This document shows, piece by piece, positions 1 through 8,863 of a stretch of DNA of 64,000 nucleotides. The stretch is from Haematobacter massiliensis (GTDB lineage Bacteria; Pseudomonadota; Alphaproteobacteria; Rhodobacterales; Rhodobacteraceae). Numbering within the stretch: the stretch's first letter is position 1; each line of letters begins with the position of its first letter. Location of the stretch: contig NZ_JGYG01000001.1 of NCBI RefSeq assembly GCF_000740795.1, forward strand, positions 62,001 to 126,000, written 5' to 3'. Below the pieces are notes generated by a model. The model saw nothing but the letters and a program-made list of their open reading frames with translations, made no database searches and was not told where the DNA came from. A program made the translations under genes and the position numbers.

Positions 1-2
1 TC

Positions 3-725
3 TATTCGACCATCCATGAGACGGGCCATGCCGTCTATGAGCAGTCGGTCGACGCGGCCTATCTGCTTACAGCCATCGGCCATGGTGTGTCGATGGGGGT
101 GCATGAGAGCCAGAGCCGCATCTTCGAGAACCAGCTTGGGCGCAGCAGCGCCTTCACCGGCTGGCTCGCCGGCCGCATGGTGGAGCTGTTCGGAGAGCAC
201 ACACTCTCCGATCCGGCGGAGTTCGACCGTGCTGTCAACCGTGTCCATCCCGGCTTCATCCGCACGGAAGCGGATGAAGTGCATTACAACCTCCACATCA
301 TGCTGCGCTTCGATCTTGAGCGCGCATTGATCCGGGGGGAGATGGAGGTGGCCGATCTGGAGGAGGCGTGGAACGCCCGCTTTGCCCGCGACTTCGGCCA
401 GCAGGTTGCGCGGCCGAGCCAGGGGATGCTTCAGGACGTCCACTGGCCGGTAGGTCTGTTCGGCTATTTTCCGACCTATGCGCTTGGCAATGTCTATGCG
501 GGCTGCCTTCATTCGGCGATGCGCCGGGATCTGCCGCAGCTTGACGGGGATCTCGCGCGCGGGGATCTCGCGGCCCCGCTCCATTGGCTGAAGGAGGCGG
601 TGCAGCGGCACGGTGGTCTTTACGCGCCGCGCGACCTCATCGCGCGCGCCACCGGAGAGCCGCCGTCGGAGGGGCCGCTGCTCGACTATCTGGAGGCCAA
701 GTTCGGCCGGCTTTACGACCTCTGA
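3..725 (+). CDS. Carboxypeptidase Taq (M32 metallopeptidase), C-terminal part
   Basis: This is the 3' part of a zinc carboxypeptidase of family M32; the gene begins before the window. The reading frame is open from base 3, and the zinc motif HETGH is encoded at bases 15-29, before the first internal ATG, so the gene must not be started at that ATG. Downstream come the family's GHGVSMGVHESQSR block, which supplies the third ligand region, and a C-terminal block with YFPTYALGN. The enzyme removes C-terminal amino acids from peptides in the cytoplasm. Its last 13 bases overlap tail to tail with the GntR-family gene on the other strand. About 240 codons are visible; full-length family members are near 490-500. 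Confidence 0.93.
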   Translation, partial: YSTIHETGHAVYEQSVDAAYLLTAIGHGVSMGVHESQSRIFENQLGRSSAFTGWLAGRMVELFGEHTLSDPAEFDRAVNRVHPGFIRTEADEVHYNLHIMLRFDLERALIRGEMEVADLEEAWNARFARDFGQQVARPSQGMLQDVHWPVGLFGYFPTYALGNVYAGCLHSAMRRDLPQLDGDLARGDLAAPLHWLKEAVQRHGGLYAPRDLIARATGEPPSEGPLLDYLEAKFGRLYDL

Positions 726-1447
726 CCGGTCAGCGCCTCCCGAAGGGAGCTCGCGGGTATCGCGGGATGACCGAGATCGAGGGAGGAGAGCAGGTCCGAC
801 AGGTGATGCGCCATTGCCGATTCCGCACCGGCGCCATCGCCTGCCGCAATGGCGCGCAGAAGGTCATCATGCGCGTGGCTGTCGCAGATCGCCTCCCGAC
901 GCTGCCAGTAAAGCGCGATGATGAGCGATGAGCGCGACACGAGCGATGCCACGAAGGCACAGATGATCGACTGACCGGCGAGCCGCGCGATTTCCACATG
1001 GAACTCGCCGGAGAGATACAGGGATCCGCCTATGTCACCTGCGGCAAGGGCCGTCTGTTCTGCTGCGATATGGCTGGCGAGCCGGTCGATATCTGCGGAT
1101 GTGGCCCGTCCGGCCGCCAGGCGGGCTGTCCGGGGTTCCAGGATCTGTCGGGCGTCGAACACTTCGCGCGCCTCATTGGCCGAGGGCTGAGCCACAAAGG
1201 CGCCCCGGTTGCGCTTCAGGACGATCAGGTGGTCATGCGCCAGCCGCTGAAAGGACGCGCGGACCACGGTCCGGCTCACTCCGTAGACTTCTCCCACCTC
1301 GTCTTCCGACAATTTCGTGCCGGGCAGGATGCGGTGCTGGTGGATGGCCTCCGCCAGCCGGGCGGCGATTGCATCGCTGCTCGCTGCGGGTGAAGAGGAG
1401 GGGGGCTCGGTCTGTTCCACTCTTCCAACACCACAGCTTCCGCGCAT
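713..1447 (-). CDS. GntR family (FadR/FCD type) transcriptional regulator
   Basis: The N-terminal third is a winged helix-turn-helix with the GntR pattern LSEDEVGEVYGVSRTVVRASFQRL, and the rest is an all-helical FCD ligand domain with the DARQILEP, EFHVEIARLAG and HDDLLRAIAAGD stretches typical of FadR-type regulators. The frame stays open further upstream to 1609, but the residues there are low-complexity and the ATG at 1447 fits family length better (about 244 aa). A GTG at 1420 is another possible start. The gene diverges from the ABC transporter operon at 1633, and a GTATAC-centred palindrome lies between them, so it probably represses that operon in response to the transported ligand or a breakdown product. 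The ligand cannot be read from the sequence. Confidence 0.88.
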   Translation of the reverse strand: MRGSCGVGRVEQTEPPSSSPAASSDAIAARLAEAIHQHRILPGTKLSEDEVGEVYGVSRTVVRASFQRLAHDHLIVLKRNRGAFVAQPSANEAREVFDARQILEPRTARLAAGRATSADIDRLASHIAAEQTALAAGDIGGSLYLSGEFHVEIARLAGQSIICAFVASLVSRSSLIIALYWQRREAICDSHAHDDLLRAIAAGDGAGAESAMAHHLSDLLSSLDLGHPAIPASSLREALTGQRS

Positions 1448-1478
1448 TTGCGGCAAGAGACCATAAATCGGCGACAGG

Positions 1479-1490
1479 ATTGTATACGAT
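1479..1490. promoter_or_regulatory. Putative GntR/FCD operator
   Basis: The 12-mer ATTGTATACGAT is palindromic at 10 of 12 positions around a GTATAC core. FCD-type GntR regulators often bind TNGTATACNA-like sites. It lies between the divergent regulator and the transporter operon, about 32 bp before the regulator's chosen start. The match to the regulator next door is inference. Confidence 0.5.
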
Positions 1491-1632
1491 TTCTGACGCG
1501 GCTTTGCGCGCTGCTGCCGCCCGCCTGCCCAATTTTGCCGCAAACCCTGTCTCGGCCTGCCGGAGCATCGAAATCCGTTCGTGCGGATCGGGGAGTCACG
1601 CATGATCAAGGCACGCCACCGGGAGCAGGGCC

Positions 1633-2607
<975 letters not shown>

Positions 2608-2629
2608 TCCAACGGAGAGGACAACGAAC

Positions 2630-3895
2630 ATGAGCAAGATCGGTTACAGCCGGCGCGGCGTGTTGAAGGCAGGGGCGGCCGCGGCGGTGGCCTCCGCCTT
2701 TCCCGCGCCGATGATCTGGGCACAGGAGATCAGGAACATCACGCTGCGCCAGTTCGGCACGGGCGTCTCCAACATCAACGAAGTGGCGCAGAAGGTGAAG
2801 GAGGACCTCGGCTTCACGCTGGAGATGACCGCGCTCGACAGCGACGCGGTGACCCAGCGCGCCGCGACCCAGCCGAACAGCTTCGACATTGCCGATATCG
2901 AATACTGGATCTGCAAGAAGGTCTGGCCGACCGGCAACCTGCAGGCAATGGATACGGCGAAGATCAAGCTCTACGACAAGATCGTGCCGCTGTTCACCAC
3001 CGGCAAGCTCACGCCGGAGTCGGTGATCGCGCAGGGCACCGCGCCGCACACGGTCGGTTTCGTGGAGGGGCAGGGGTCCAAGACCTTCGCAACCGAGCCG
3101 ACGCAGTGGATGACGCTGATCCCCACCATCTACAACGCCGATACGCTGGGCATCCGGCCGGACATCATCAACCGCCCCATCAGCCACTGGAAGGAACTGC
3201 TGAACCCGGAGTTCAAGGGCAAGGCCTCCATCCTCGACATCTCCGCCATCGGGATCATGGACGCGGCGATGGTCTGCGAGTCGATGGGAGAGGTCAGCTA
3301 TGGCGACAAGGGCAACATGACGCGGGAGGAGATCGACAAGACCATGGCGATCTTCACGGAGGCGAAGCGCGCCGGGCAGTTCCGGTCCTTCTGGAAGACC
3401 TTCGATGAAAGCGTGAACCTGATGGCCTCGGGGGAAGTGGTCATCCAGTCGATGTGGTCCCCCGCGATCACGGCGGTCAAGACGCGCGGCATCCCCTGTG
3501 TGTATCAACCGCTGGAGGAAGGGTATCGCAGCTGGGGCGGCGGGATCGGGCTGTCCAAGGCGCTGGAGGGCGCCAAGCTCGATGCGGCCTACGAGTATAT
3601 CAACTGGTATCTCTCCGGCTGGGTCGGCGGCTTCCTGATGCGGCAGGGCTACTACTCGGCCGTGCCGGAAACCTCGAAGGAGCATATGGACGCCAACGAG
3701 TGGGGCTACTGGTTCGAGGGCAAACCCGCGACGGCCGATATCGCCAACCCCTATGGTCAGGTCATGGCCAAGGCCGGTGAAAGCCGTGATGGCGGTTCGT
3801 TCTACGAACGCATGGGCCATGTCGCCTGCTGGAACTCCGTCATGGATGAAAACCAGTACATGGTAAGGAAATGGAATGAGTTCATCGCGGCCTGA
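2630..3895 (+). CDS. ABC transporter substrate-binding protein, PotD-like, Tat signal
   Basis: Periplasmic binding protein of 421 aa. The N-terminus carries a twin-arginine signal, SRRGVLKAGAAAAVASA, with a likely cleavage after the alanines before PAPMIWAQ, so it is exported folded. The body resembles family 1 / SBP_bac_8 solute-binding proteins used with PotBC-type permeases. A GGAGAGGA site precedes the ATG. The reading frame runs 20 bp into the next permease gene, a sign of translational coupling. It fixes the ligand specificity of this importer. The nearby hydantoin-racemase-like gene suggests a nitrogenous ring or amide compound, but that is only a contextual guess. Confidence 0.92.
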   Translation: MSKIGYSRRGVLKAGAAAAVASAFPAPMIWAQEIRNITLRQFGTGVSNINEVAQKVKEDLGFTLEMTALDSDAVTQRAATQPNSFDIADIEYWICKKVWPTGNLQAMDTAKIKLYDKIVPLFTTGKLTPESVIAQGTAPHTVGFVEGQGSKTFATEPTQWMTLIPTIYNADTLGIRPDIINRPISHWKELLNPEFKGKASILDISAIGIMDAAMVCESMGEVSYGDKGNMTREEIDKTMAIFTEAKRAGQFRSFWKTFDESVNLMASGEVVIQSMWSPAITAVKTRGIPCVYQPLEEGYRSWGGGIGLSKALEGAKLDAAYEYINWYLSGWVGGFLMRQGYYSAVPETSKEHMDANEWGYWFEGKPATADIANPYGQVMAKAGESRDGGSFYERMGHVACWNSVMDENQYMVRKWNEFIAA

Positions 3896-4844
3896 GGTCT
3901 CTCCCCTTCAGGCAATGGCGGTGGAGACGGCGCGGAGGGCTGTCTCCACTTCAGGGCCGGATACGGGAAGCCTGACAGCCCCCGTGCGGCGGGCACGGTC
4001 GGCCAATTTCACCGGCTGGCTGCTGGCTTCGCCGCTTGCGCTGGTGCTGCTGGTCTTTCTGATCCTGCCCATCGCGATGATCGTGGCGGTCAGTTTCTGG
4101 AGTGCTACCGAATTCACGATCGTTCCCGACTTTTCGTTCGAGAATTACGAATTCCTGTTTGGCTCACCCGTGACCTACCGGGTCTTTCTCAACACGTTCA
4201 AATATGCGCTCATCACCTGGGCGGCGACGCTGCTCATCGGCTTCACCATCGCCTATTTCCTGGCGTTTCATGTGCGCAGCCAGGGCTGGCAGACCGTGCT
4301 GTTCCTGCTGTGCACGATACCGTTCTGGACCTCGAACATCATCCGCATGATCTCCTGGATCCCGTTTCTCGGGCGCAACGGGCTGGCCAATTCGGCGCTG
4401 ATCTCCTGGGGCGTGATCGACGAGCCGCTGGAATGGCTGTTGTTTTCCGATTTTTCGGTGATCCTCGCCTTCGTGCACCTTTACACGCTGTTCATGGTCG
4501 TGCCGATCTTCAACACGATGATGCGGATCGACCGCAGTCTGATCGAGGCCGCGAATGATGCCGGCGCCTCTGGCTGGCAGATCCTGTGGAACGTCATCAT
4601 CCCGCTTTGCAAGCCCGGCATCATGATTGGCACGATCTTTGTCGTGACGCTGGTCATGGGTGATTTCATCACCGTGCGGTTCATGTCCGGCTCACAATCG
4701 GCCAATGTCGGACGGCTCATCTCCAACGACATCGCCCTGCTCCAGTATCCCTCTGCCGCGGCGACGGCGGTGGTGCTGCTCTGCACGGTGCTGATCGTGA
4801 TCGGCATCATGCTGCGCTTTGTCGACATTCGGAAGGAGCTGTGA
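3876..4844 (+). CDS. ABC transporter permease, PotB-like
   Basis: Inner-membrane permease of 322 aa with six predicted membrane spans; the first is LALVLLVFLILPIAMIVAV. The coupling helix region EAANDAGASGWQILWNVIIPL carries the EAA loop that docks on the ATPase. The start overlaps the binding-protein gene by 20 bp and is preceded by AAGGAAATGG. The N-terminus has a roughly 40-residue cytoplasmic extension before the first span, common in this subfamily. It pairs with the PotC-like permease immediately downstream. Confidence 0.92.
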   Translation: MSSSRPEVSPLQAMAVETARRAVSTSGPDTGSLTAPVRRARSANFTGWLLASPLALVLLVFLILPIAMIVAVSFWSATEFTIVPDFSFENYEFLFGSPVTYRVFLNTFKYALITWAATLLIGFTIAYFLAFHVRSQGWQTVLFLLCTIPFWTSNIIRMISWIPFLGRNGLANSALISWGVIDEPLEWLLFSDFSVILAFVHLYTLFMVVPIFNTMMRIDRSLIEAANDAGASGWQILWNVIIPLCKPGIMIGTIFVVTLVMGDFITVRFMSGSQSANVGRLISNDIALLQYPSAAATAVVLLCTVLIVIGIMLRFVDIRKEL

Positions 4845-5680
4845 TGGAACGGCGTTCCTGGTCCTTCTATGCGTTGGCGGCGTTCTTTGCGCTGTTCCTG
4901 CTGTTTCTCTACGGGCCGACGATCACTATCGCCATCCTGTCGTTCCAGGGGCCGGAAGGCGGTCTGACTTTCCCCATGCGCGGCGTCTCGCTCCACTGGT
5001 TCCGCGACCTGTTCGAGCAGCAGGCCGTTGGCGATATCTGGGGCGCCTTCCGGCGGAGCCTCGTGCTCGGCCTCATGGTGATGGTGGCGACCGTGGTGAT
5101 TTCGGTGATGGGCGGTCTGGCGTTCCGCAAGCGGTTCACCGGGTCCGGTCTGGTCTTCTATCTCATCATCACCAGCCTCGTCATTCCCTCCATCCTCGTG
5201 TCGCTCGGCGTCGGGCTGATCTTTTCGCAATCGGGGCTGACGGTGCACTGGGCGACCTCGGGCTTCGGCGCGCAGCTGACATGGACGCTGCCTTTCGGAC
5301 TGTTGATCATGTTCGCCATCTTCAACCGATTCAATCCGGCCTATGAGGAGGCGGCCCGCGATCAGGGGGCGACGGCGTGGCAGACGCTCTGGCATGTGGT
5401 CATCCCGATCATCGCGCCTTCGCTGATCGGGGTGGCGCTTTTCGGCTTCACACTCTCCTATGACGAATTCGCGCGCACGCTGCTGACGGCGGGCAGCTAC
5501 AACACGCTGCCGCTGGAGATCTACGGGATGACGACCAATGTCACTACGCCGGTGATCTTTGCGCTGGGGACGCTGACGACACTGTTCTCCTTCCTCGTGA
5601 TCGGCATTTTCGTTCTGGCCCTTGCCATCGCTGCGAAACGGCGGGCAAAGCTCCTCTCCGATGCGGGGAAGGGAGTCTAG
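4844..5680 (+). CDS. ABC transporter permease, PotC-like
   Basis: Second inner-membrane permease of the importer, 278 aa, with six predicted spans and the EAA loop EEAARDQGATAWQTLWHVVIP. The ATG at 4844 overlaps the TGA of the previous gene by one base and sits five bases after a strong GGAAGGAG site; the in-frame GTG one codon upstream is the less likely start. Together with the PotB-like partner it forms the membrane channel. The C-terminus is short and basic (AAKRRAKLL), as in other PotC proteins. Confidence 0.92.
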   Translation: MERRSWSFYALAAFFALFLLFLYGPTITIAILSFQGPEGGLTFPMRGVSLHWFRDLFEQQAVGDIWGAFRRSLVLGLMVMVATVVISVMGGLAFRKRFTGSGLVFYLIITSLVIPSILVSLGVGLIFSQSGLTVHWATSGFGAQLTWTLPFGLLIMFAIFNRFNPAYEEAARDQGATAWQTLWHVVIPIIAPSLIGVALFGFTLSYDEFARTLLTAGSYNTLPLEIYGMTTNVTTPVIFALGTLTTLFSFLVIGIFVLALAIAAKRRAKLLSDAGKGV

Positions 5681-5683
5681 GGT

Positions 5684-6331
5684 TTGCGACTGCTGTTCAT
5701 CAATCCGAACGCCACGGTCAGCATGACGGAGGCGGTGGTGGAAACCGCCCGTGCCCTGACCACGGCAGAGATCGCCGGCTGGACCAACCACGACGGACCG
5801 CCGTCCATCGAGGGGGCAGAGGCCGGGGAGCGCGCGGTTCCCGGCGTTCTCTCCCGGCTGGAGGCGGCGCGGGACTGGGGGGCCGACGTGATCGTCATCG
5901 CCTGCTTCGACGATACGGGTCTTGAGCGGATCCGGGCCCGCGCCCACTGCCCGGTGATCGGCATCGGGGAGGCCGCGTTTCACATGGCGACCCTCATGGC
6001 GCCGCGCTTCCGCGTGATGACCTCGGTGGAGAATGCGCTGCCGGTGATCGGGGAGAACCTTGCCGCCTACGGTTTCGCGCCGCGGTGCGCGGGGCTGCAT
6101 GCCAGCGGCATCCCGGTGCTCGAACTCGACAGCGGGTCGGAGGAGGTGGTGGAGCGGCTTGCCGCCGCCATCAGGGAAGCCGGTGGAGAGGAACCCGTCG
6201 TCCTCGGCTGCGCCGGGATGAGCGCGCTTCTGCCCCGGCTCGCGGCGCGGCTTCCCATGCCGCTGGTGGACGGGGTTGCCGCGGCGACGCTGCTGGCGGA
6301 AAGCCTCGCCCGGTTCCGCGGCGCGGCCTAA
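5684..6331 (+). CDS. Asp/Glu/hydantoin racemase family protein
   Basis: A 215-aa cytoplasmic enzyme of the Asp/Glu racemase superfamily, closest in pattern to hydantoin racemases: LLFINPNAT at the N-terminus, the first cysteine in VIACFDDTGL and the second in LGCAGM. Both cysteines needed for two-base racemization are present, so the enzyme is probably active. The start is a TTG at 5684, supported by GGGGAAGGGAG just upstream and by the position of the LFINPN strand. Three bases separate it from the permease gene, so it is the last gene of the transporter operon and likely acts on the imported compound. Other members of this superfamily act on aspartate, maleate or arylmalonate. Confidence 0.85.
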   Translation: MRLLFINPNATVSMTEAVVETARALTTAEIAGWTNHDGPPSIEGAEAGERAVPGVLSRLEAARDWGADVIVIACFDDTGLERIRARAHCPVIGIGEAAFHMATLMAPRFRVMTSVENALPVIGENLAAYGFAPRCAGLHASGIPVLELDSGSEEVVERLAAAIREAGGEEPVVLGCAGMSALLPRLAARLPMPLVDGVAAATLLAESLARFRGAA

Positions 6332-7122
6332 TCCGCCCAGCTCGGCTTGCGTTTGTCCAGAAAGGCGCAGATGCCTTCGTTCGTATCGGCGTGGAGCATG
6401 TTCTCCACCATGACATCGCCGGCGAGGGCGTAGGCATCCTCAATCGGCAGGTCGATCTGATCATAGAAGGTCCGCTTGCCGATCCGCACCGCCGTGCCGA
6501 GCTTGCCCGCGACCGTGGCTGCAAGGCGCGCCGCCTCCTCCAACAGGTGCTCGGCTGCGACGACACGGTTGACGAGGCCCAGCTCCCGTGCGCGGGGGGC
6601 GTCGATGAACTCCCCCGTCGTCAGCATCTCGAAAGCCTGCTTCCGCGCGATATTGCGGGTGAGGGCCACCATGGGCGTAGAGCAGAACAGACCGATGTTC
6701 ACCCCATTGACACCAAAGCGCGTTCCCTCGGCCGCCACCGCCATGTCGCAGGAGGCAACGAGCTGACAACCCGCCGCGGTGGCAATGCCATGCACCTCCG
6801 CGATCACGGGCTGAGGCAGGCGGGGGATCGCCGTCATCACCTCCGCGCAGCGGTTGAAGAGATCGGCAAGGGCCGCGGCCCCACCATCGGGCGCCGCGCG
6901 TTTCGCCTGCATTTCCTTCAGATCGTGCCCGGCGCAGAAGGCCTTGCCAGAACCGCGCAGCACGATGGCACGGATGCTGTCGTCCTGCGACAGCGCGCGA
7001 AAGGCGTCTGCAAGGGCTGCCAGCATCGCGTCCGACAGGGCATTGAGATTGGCGGGGCTGTTCAGGGTCAGTGTGGCGACCCCGACGTCATCCGACCGCA
7101 AGAGTATATCATCCATTGTCAT
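6328..7122 (-). CDS. Enoyl-CoA hydratase/isomerase family protein (ECHDC3-like)
   Basis: Crotonase-fold protein of 264 aa. The ATG at 7122 is chosen because GGGGAGGAATG lies directly upstream and the fold starts at DDILLRSDDVGVATLTLN. The CoA-binding oxyanion segments SGKAFCAGHDLKEM and AEVHGIATAAGCQLVASCD are clear. The position usually held by the first catalytic glutamate (in GGGCEL) is a glutamine in AAGCQL, and the segment around NIGLFCSTPMVALTR matches the ECHDC3-type subgroup rather than classical hydratases. It may therefore bind an acyl-CoA without hydrating it. It ends tail to tail (4-bp overlap) with the racemase gene and is divergent from the thioesterase gene; that pairing suggests acyl-CoA turnover. 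Confidence 0.88.
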   Translation of the reverse strand: MTMDDILLRSDDVGVATLTLNSPANLNALSDAMLAALADAFRALSQDDSIRAIVLRGSGKAFCAGHDLKEMQAKRAAPDGGAAALADLFNRCAEVMTAIPRLPQPVIAEVHGIATAAGCQLVASCDMAVAAEGTRFGVNGVNIGLFCSTPMVALTRNIARKQAFEMLTTGEFIDAPRARELGLVNRVVAAEHLLEEAARLAATVAGKLGTAVRIGKRTFYDQIDLPIEDAYALAGDVMVENMLHADTNEGICAFLDKRKPSWAD

Positions 7123-7171
7123 TCCTCCCCGTTGCCGGAACTGTAGCGCGCGAAAAACCGGGGAGGAAGCC

Positions 7172-7591
7172 GTGCCGCTGACAATGACGATGACCGAGCT
7201 TGACGCCTTCATGCACGCGCAGTTCCCGCAGGTGGCGGCGGATTTCGCGATAGACACGCTGGAGGAGGAGGAGCTTGTCACCCGCCTGCTGGTGGGAGAC
7301 CGGCATCTGCGGCCGGGCGGCACCGTCTCCGGCCCGGCGATGTTCGCGCTTGCGGATGTGTCGGTCTATCTCGCCATCCTTGCCCGGATCGGGCCGAAGG
7401 CGCTCACTGTGACGACGAACTGTTCCATCGACTTCCTGCGCAAGCCCGTTTCCGGCCTCGACCTGATCGCGCGCACGCGGATACTGAAGCTGGGCCGGGT
7501 GCTGGCGGTGGGAGACGTTCTCCTCTTTTCCGGCGGCGAAGGGGAGCCGGTCGCGCGGGCGACGCTGACCTATTCCATCCCGCCGAAATGA
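7172..7591 (+). CDS. Hotdog-fold thioesterase, PaaI family
   Basis: A 139-aa single-domain hotdog protein. The stretch HLRPGGTVSGPAMFALADVSVYLAIL matches the central helix of PaaI-type acyl-CoA thioesterases, with NCSIDFLRKP and DVLLF strands following. The start is a GTG at 7172 after GGGGAGGAA; ATG codons at 7184 and 7190 are alternatives. It hydrolyses an acyl-CoA in the cytoplasm, substrate unknown. It diverges from the crotonase-fold gene with about 50 bp between them, so the two probably share a promoter region. Confidence 0.85.
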   Translation: MPLTMTMTELDAFMHAQFPQVAADFAIDTLEEEELVTRLLVGDRHLRPGGTVSGPAMFALADVSVYLAILARIGPKALTVTTNCSIDFLRKPVSGLDLIARTRILKLGRVLAVGDVLLFSGGEGEPVARATLTYSIPPK

Positions 7592-7603
7592 TGAGAAATT
7601 TGG

Positions 7604-7626
7604 GGTATTATAATACCTATTTTTTA
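7604..7626 (+). terminator. Perfect 14-bp palindrome followed by a T-run
   Basis: GGTATTATAATACC is a perfect inverted repeat followed by TATTTTTT. It sits 12 bp after the thioesterase stop and about 60 bp before the predicted rplM promoter. It may act as a weak intrinsic terminator. The stem is AT-rich and the loop would be only about four bases, so an operator is equally possible. Confidence 0.4.
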
Positions 7627-7665
7627 AGTATCTGAAATATATATGGAATTACTTGGATAGAGCGC

Positions 7666-7693
7666 TTGACTGTGCGGCGGACTTCTATAGAAC
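7666..7693 (+). promoter_or_regulatory. Putative rplM-rpsI promoter
   Basis: TTGACT at 7666-7671 is followed by CTATAGAAC. Reading TAGAAC (7688-7693) as the -10 gives a 16-bp spacer; TATAGA gives 14. It lies about 65 bp before the rplM start, in the only AT-richer stretch upstream of the ribosomal genes. It is a motif match only. Confidence 0.4.
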
Positions 7694-7759
7694 ACCGCAA
7701 TCCGAATTCTCGGAGTCCGGTCCCGGCCGGGCTCTTTGCAAACGAACGGGATCTGGACC

Positions 7760-8224
7760 ATGAAGACCTTCACCGCGACGCCTGCGGACATCGAGAAGAA
7801 GTGGATCCTGATCGACGCCGAAGGCGTCGTTCTGGGCCGCCTCGCCACGATCGTCGCCAACCGCCTCCGCGGCAAGCACAAGCCGACCTTCACGCCGCAC
7901 ATGGATATGGGCGACAACGTGATCATCATCAACGCCGACAAGGTGCAGCTCACCGGCACCAAGCGGGATGACAAGAAATACTACTGGCACACCGGCTATC
8001 CGGGTGGGATCAAGGACCGCACCGCGCGTCAGATCCTCGAGGGCAAGTTCCCGACCCGCGTGGTGGAGAAAGCCGTGCAGCGCATGCTGCCGGGCGGCAA
8101 GCTCTCGCGCCAGCAGATGACCAACCTGCGTATCTATGCGGGCGCCGAGCATCCGCATGAAGCCCAGCAACCCGAAGTGCTGGACGTCAAGACGCTGAAC
8201 CCGAAGAACACCCGGAGCGCGTAA
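7760..8224 (+). CDS. rplM: 50S ribosomal protein L13
   Basis: Ribosomal protein L13, 154 aa, from [15 protein letters not shown] onward, including [28 protein letters not shown] and the [31 protein letters not shown] segment. It is an early-binding large-subunit protein. The start at 7760 matches the universal N-terminus; an in-frame ATG eight codons upstream is ignored. It is followed four bases later by rpsI, the usual bacterial pairing. Confidence 0.98.
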   Translation: MKTFTATPADIEKKWILIDAEGVVLGRLATIVANRLRGKHKPTFTPHMDMGDNVIIINADKVQLTGTKRDDKKYYWHTGYPGGIKDRTARQILEGKFPTRVVEKAVQRMLPGGKLSRQQMTNLRIYAGAEHPHEAQQPEVLDVKTLNPKNTRSA

Positions 8225-8228
8225 GTAA

Positions 8229-8732
8229 ATGGCCGAAGACATCAAAACCCTCGACGACCTGAAATCGGTTGTCTCCGGGTCCGCCGCAGCCGTGGCCGAC
8301 GAAGCCCCGCGTGAGCCTGTGCGTGACGAACTTGGCCGGTCCTATGCCACCGGCAAGCGGAAGGATGCGGTCGCCCGCGTCTGGATCAAGCCGGGTTCCG
8401 GCAAGTTCCTCATCCGCAACCACAAGGGTGAGTTCATCGACTACACCGCGTATTTCGCGCGTCCGGTGCTCCAGATGATCCTGCGCCAGCCGTTCCAGGT
8501 CGCCAATGTCGAAGGTCAGTTCGACGTGATGGCCACGGTGGCGGGCGGCGGTCTTTCCGGTCAGGCCGGTGCGGTGAAGCACGGCATCTCCAAGGCGCTG
8601 CAACTTTACGATCCCGCACTGCGGTCGGCGCTGAAAGCCGCGGGCTTCCTGACCCGTGACAGCCGCGTCGTCGAGCGGAAGAAATACGGCAAGGCGAAAG
8701 CCCGCCGGAGCTTCCAGTTCTCCAAACGCTGA
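8229..8732 (+). CDS. rpsI: 30S ribosomal protein S9
   Basis: Ribosomal protein S9, 167 aa. Residues 1-40 are an N-terminal extension typical of alphaproteobacterial S9; the core starts at [22 protein letters not shown]. The C-terminus RRSFQFSKR is the tail that reaches the P-site tRNA. The gene is co-transcribed with rplM (four-base gap) and followed by a strong terminator. Confidence 0.98.
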   Translation: MAEDIKTLDDLKSVVSGSAAAVADEAPREPVRDELGRSYATGKRKDAVARVWIKPGSGKFLIRNHKGEFIDYTAYFARPVLQMILRQPFQVANVEGQFDVMATVAGGGLSGQAGAVKHGISKALQLYDPALRSALKAAGFLTRDSRVVERKKYGKAKARRSFQFSKR

Positions 8733-8751
8733 TCCTGCGTCGATATTTCGG

Positions 8752-8782
8752 AAAGGCCCGCCCGTTGTGGCGGGCCTTTTCT
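8752..8782 (+). terminator. Intrinsic terminator after rpsI
   Basis: An 11-bp stem, AAAGGCCCGCC paired with GGCGGGCCTTT around a six-base loop, followed by TCTT. It is 19 bp after the rpsI stop. Confidence 0.9.
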
Positions 8783-8863
8783 TATGGACGGATTACACCG
8801 CACGCCGCAGACCATGCGTGCGGGAAGCTTTCATTGCGCCGGCGCAGCGGTGCGCTTCTGCCG

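Noticed and set aside
4481-6100. A 539-codon minus-strand frame over the first importer's permeases
   Set aside because: It spans two convincing permease genes and part of the racemase gene antisense; the composition (Arg, His, Gln, Asp-rich) is typical of shadow frames.
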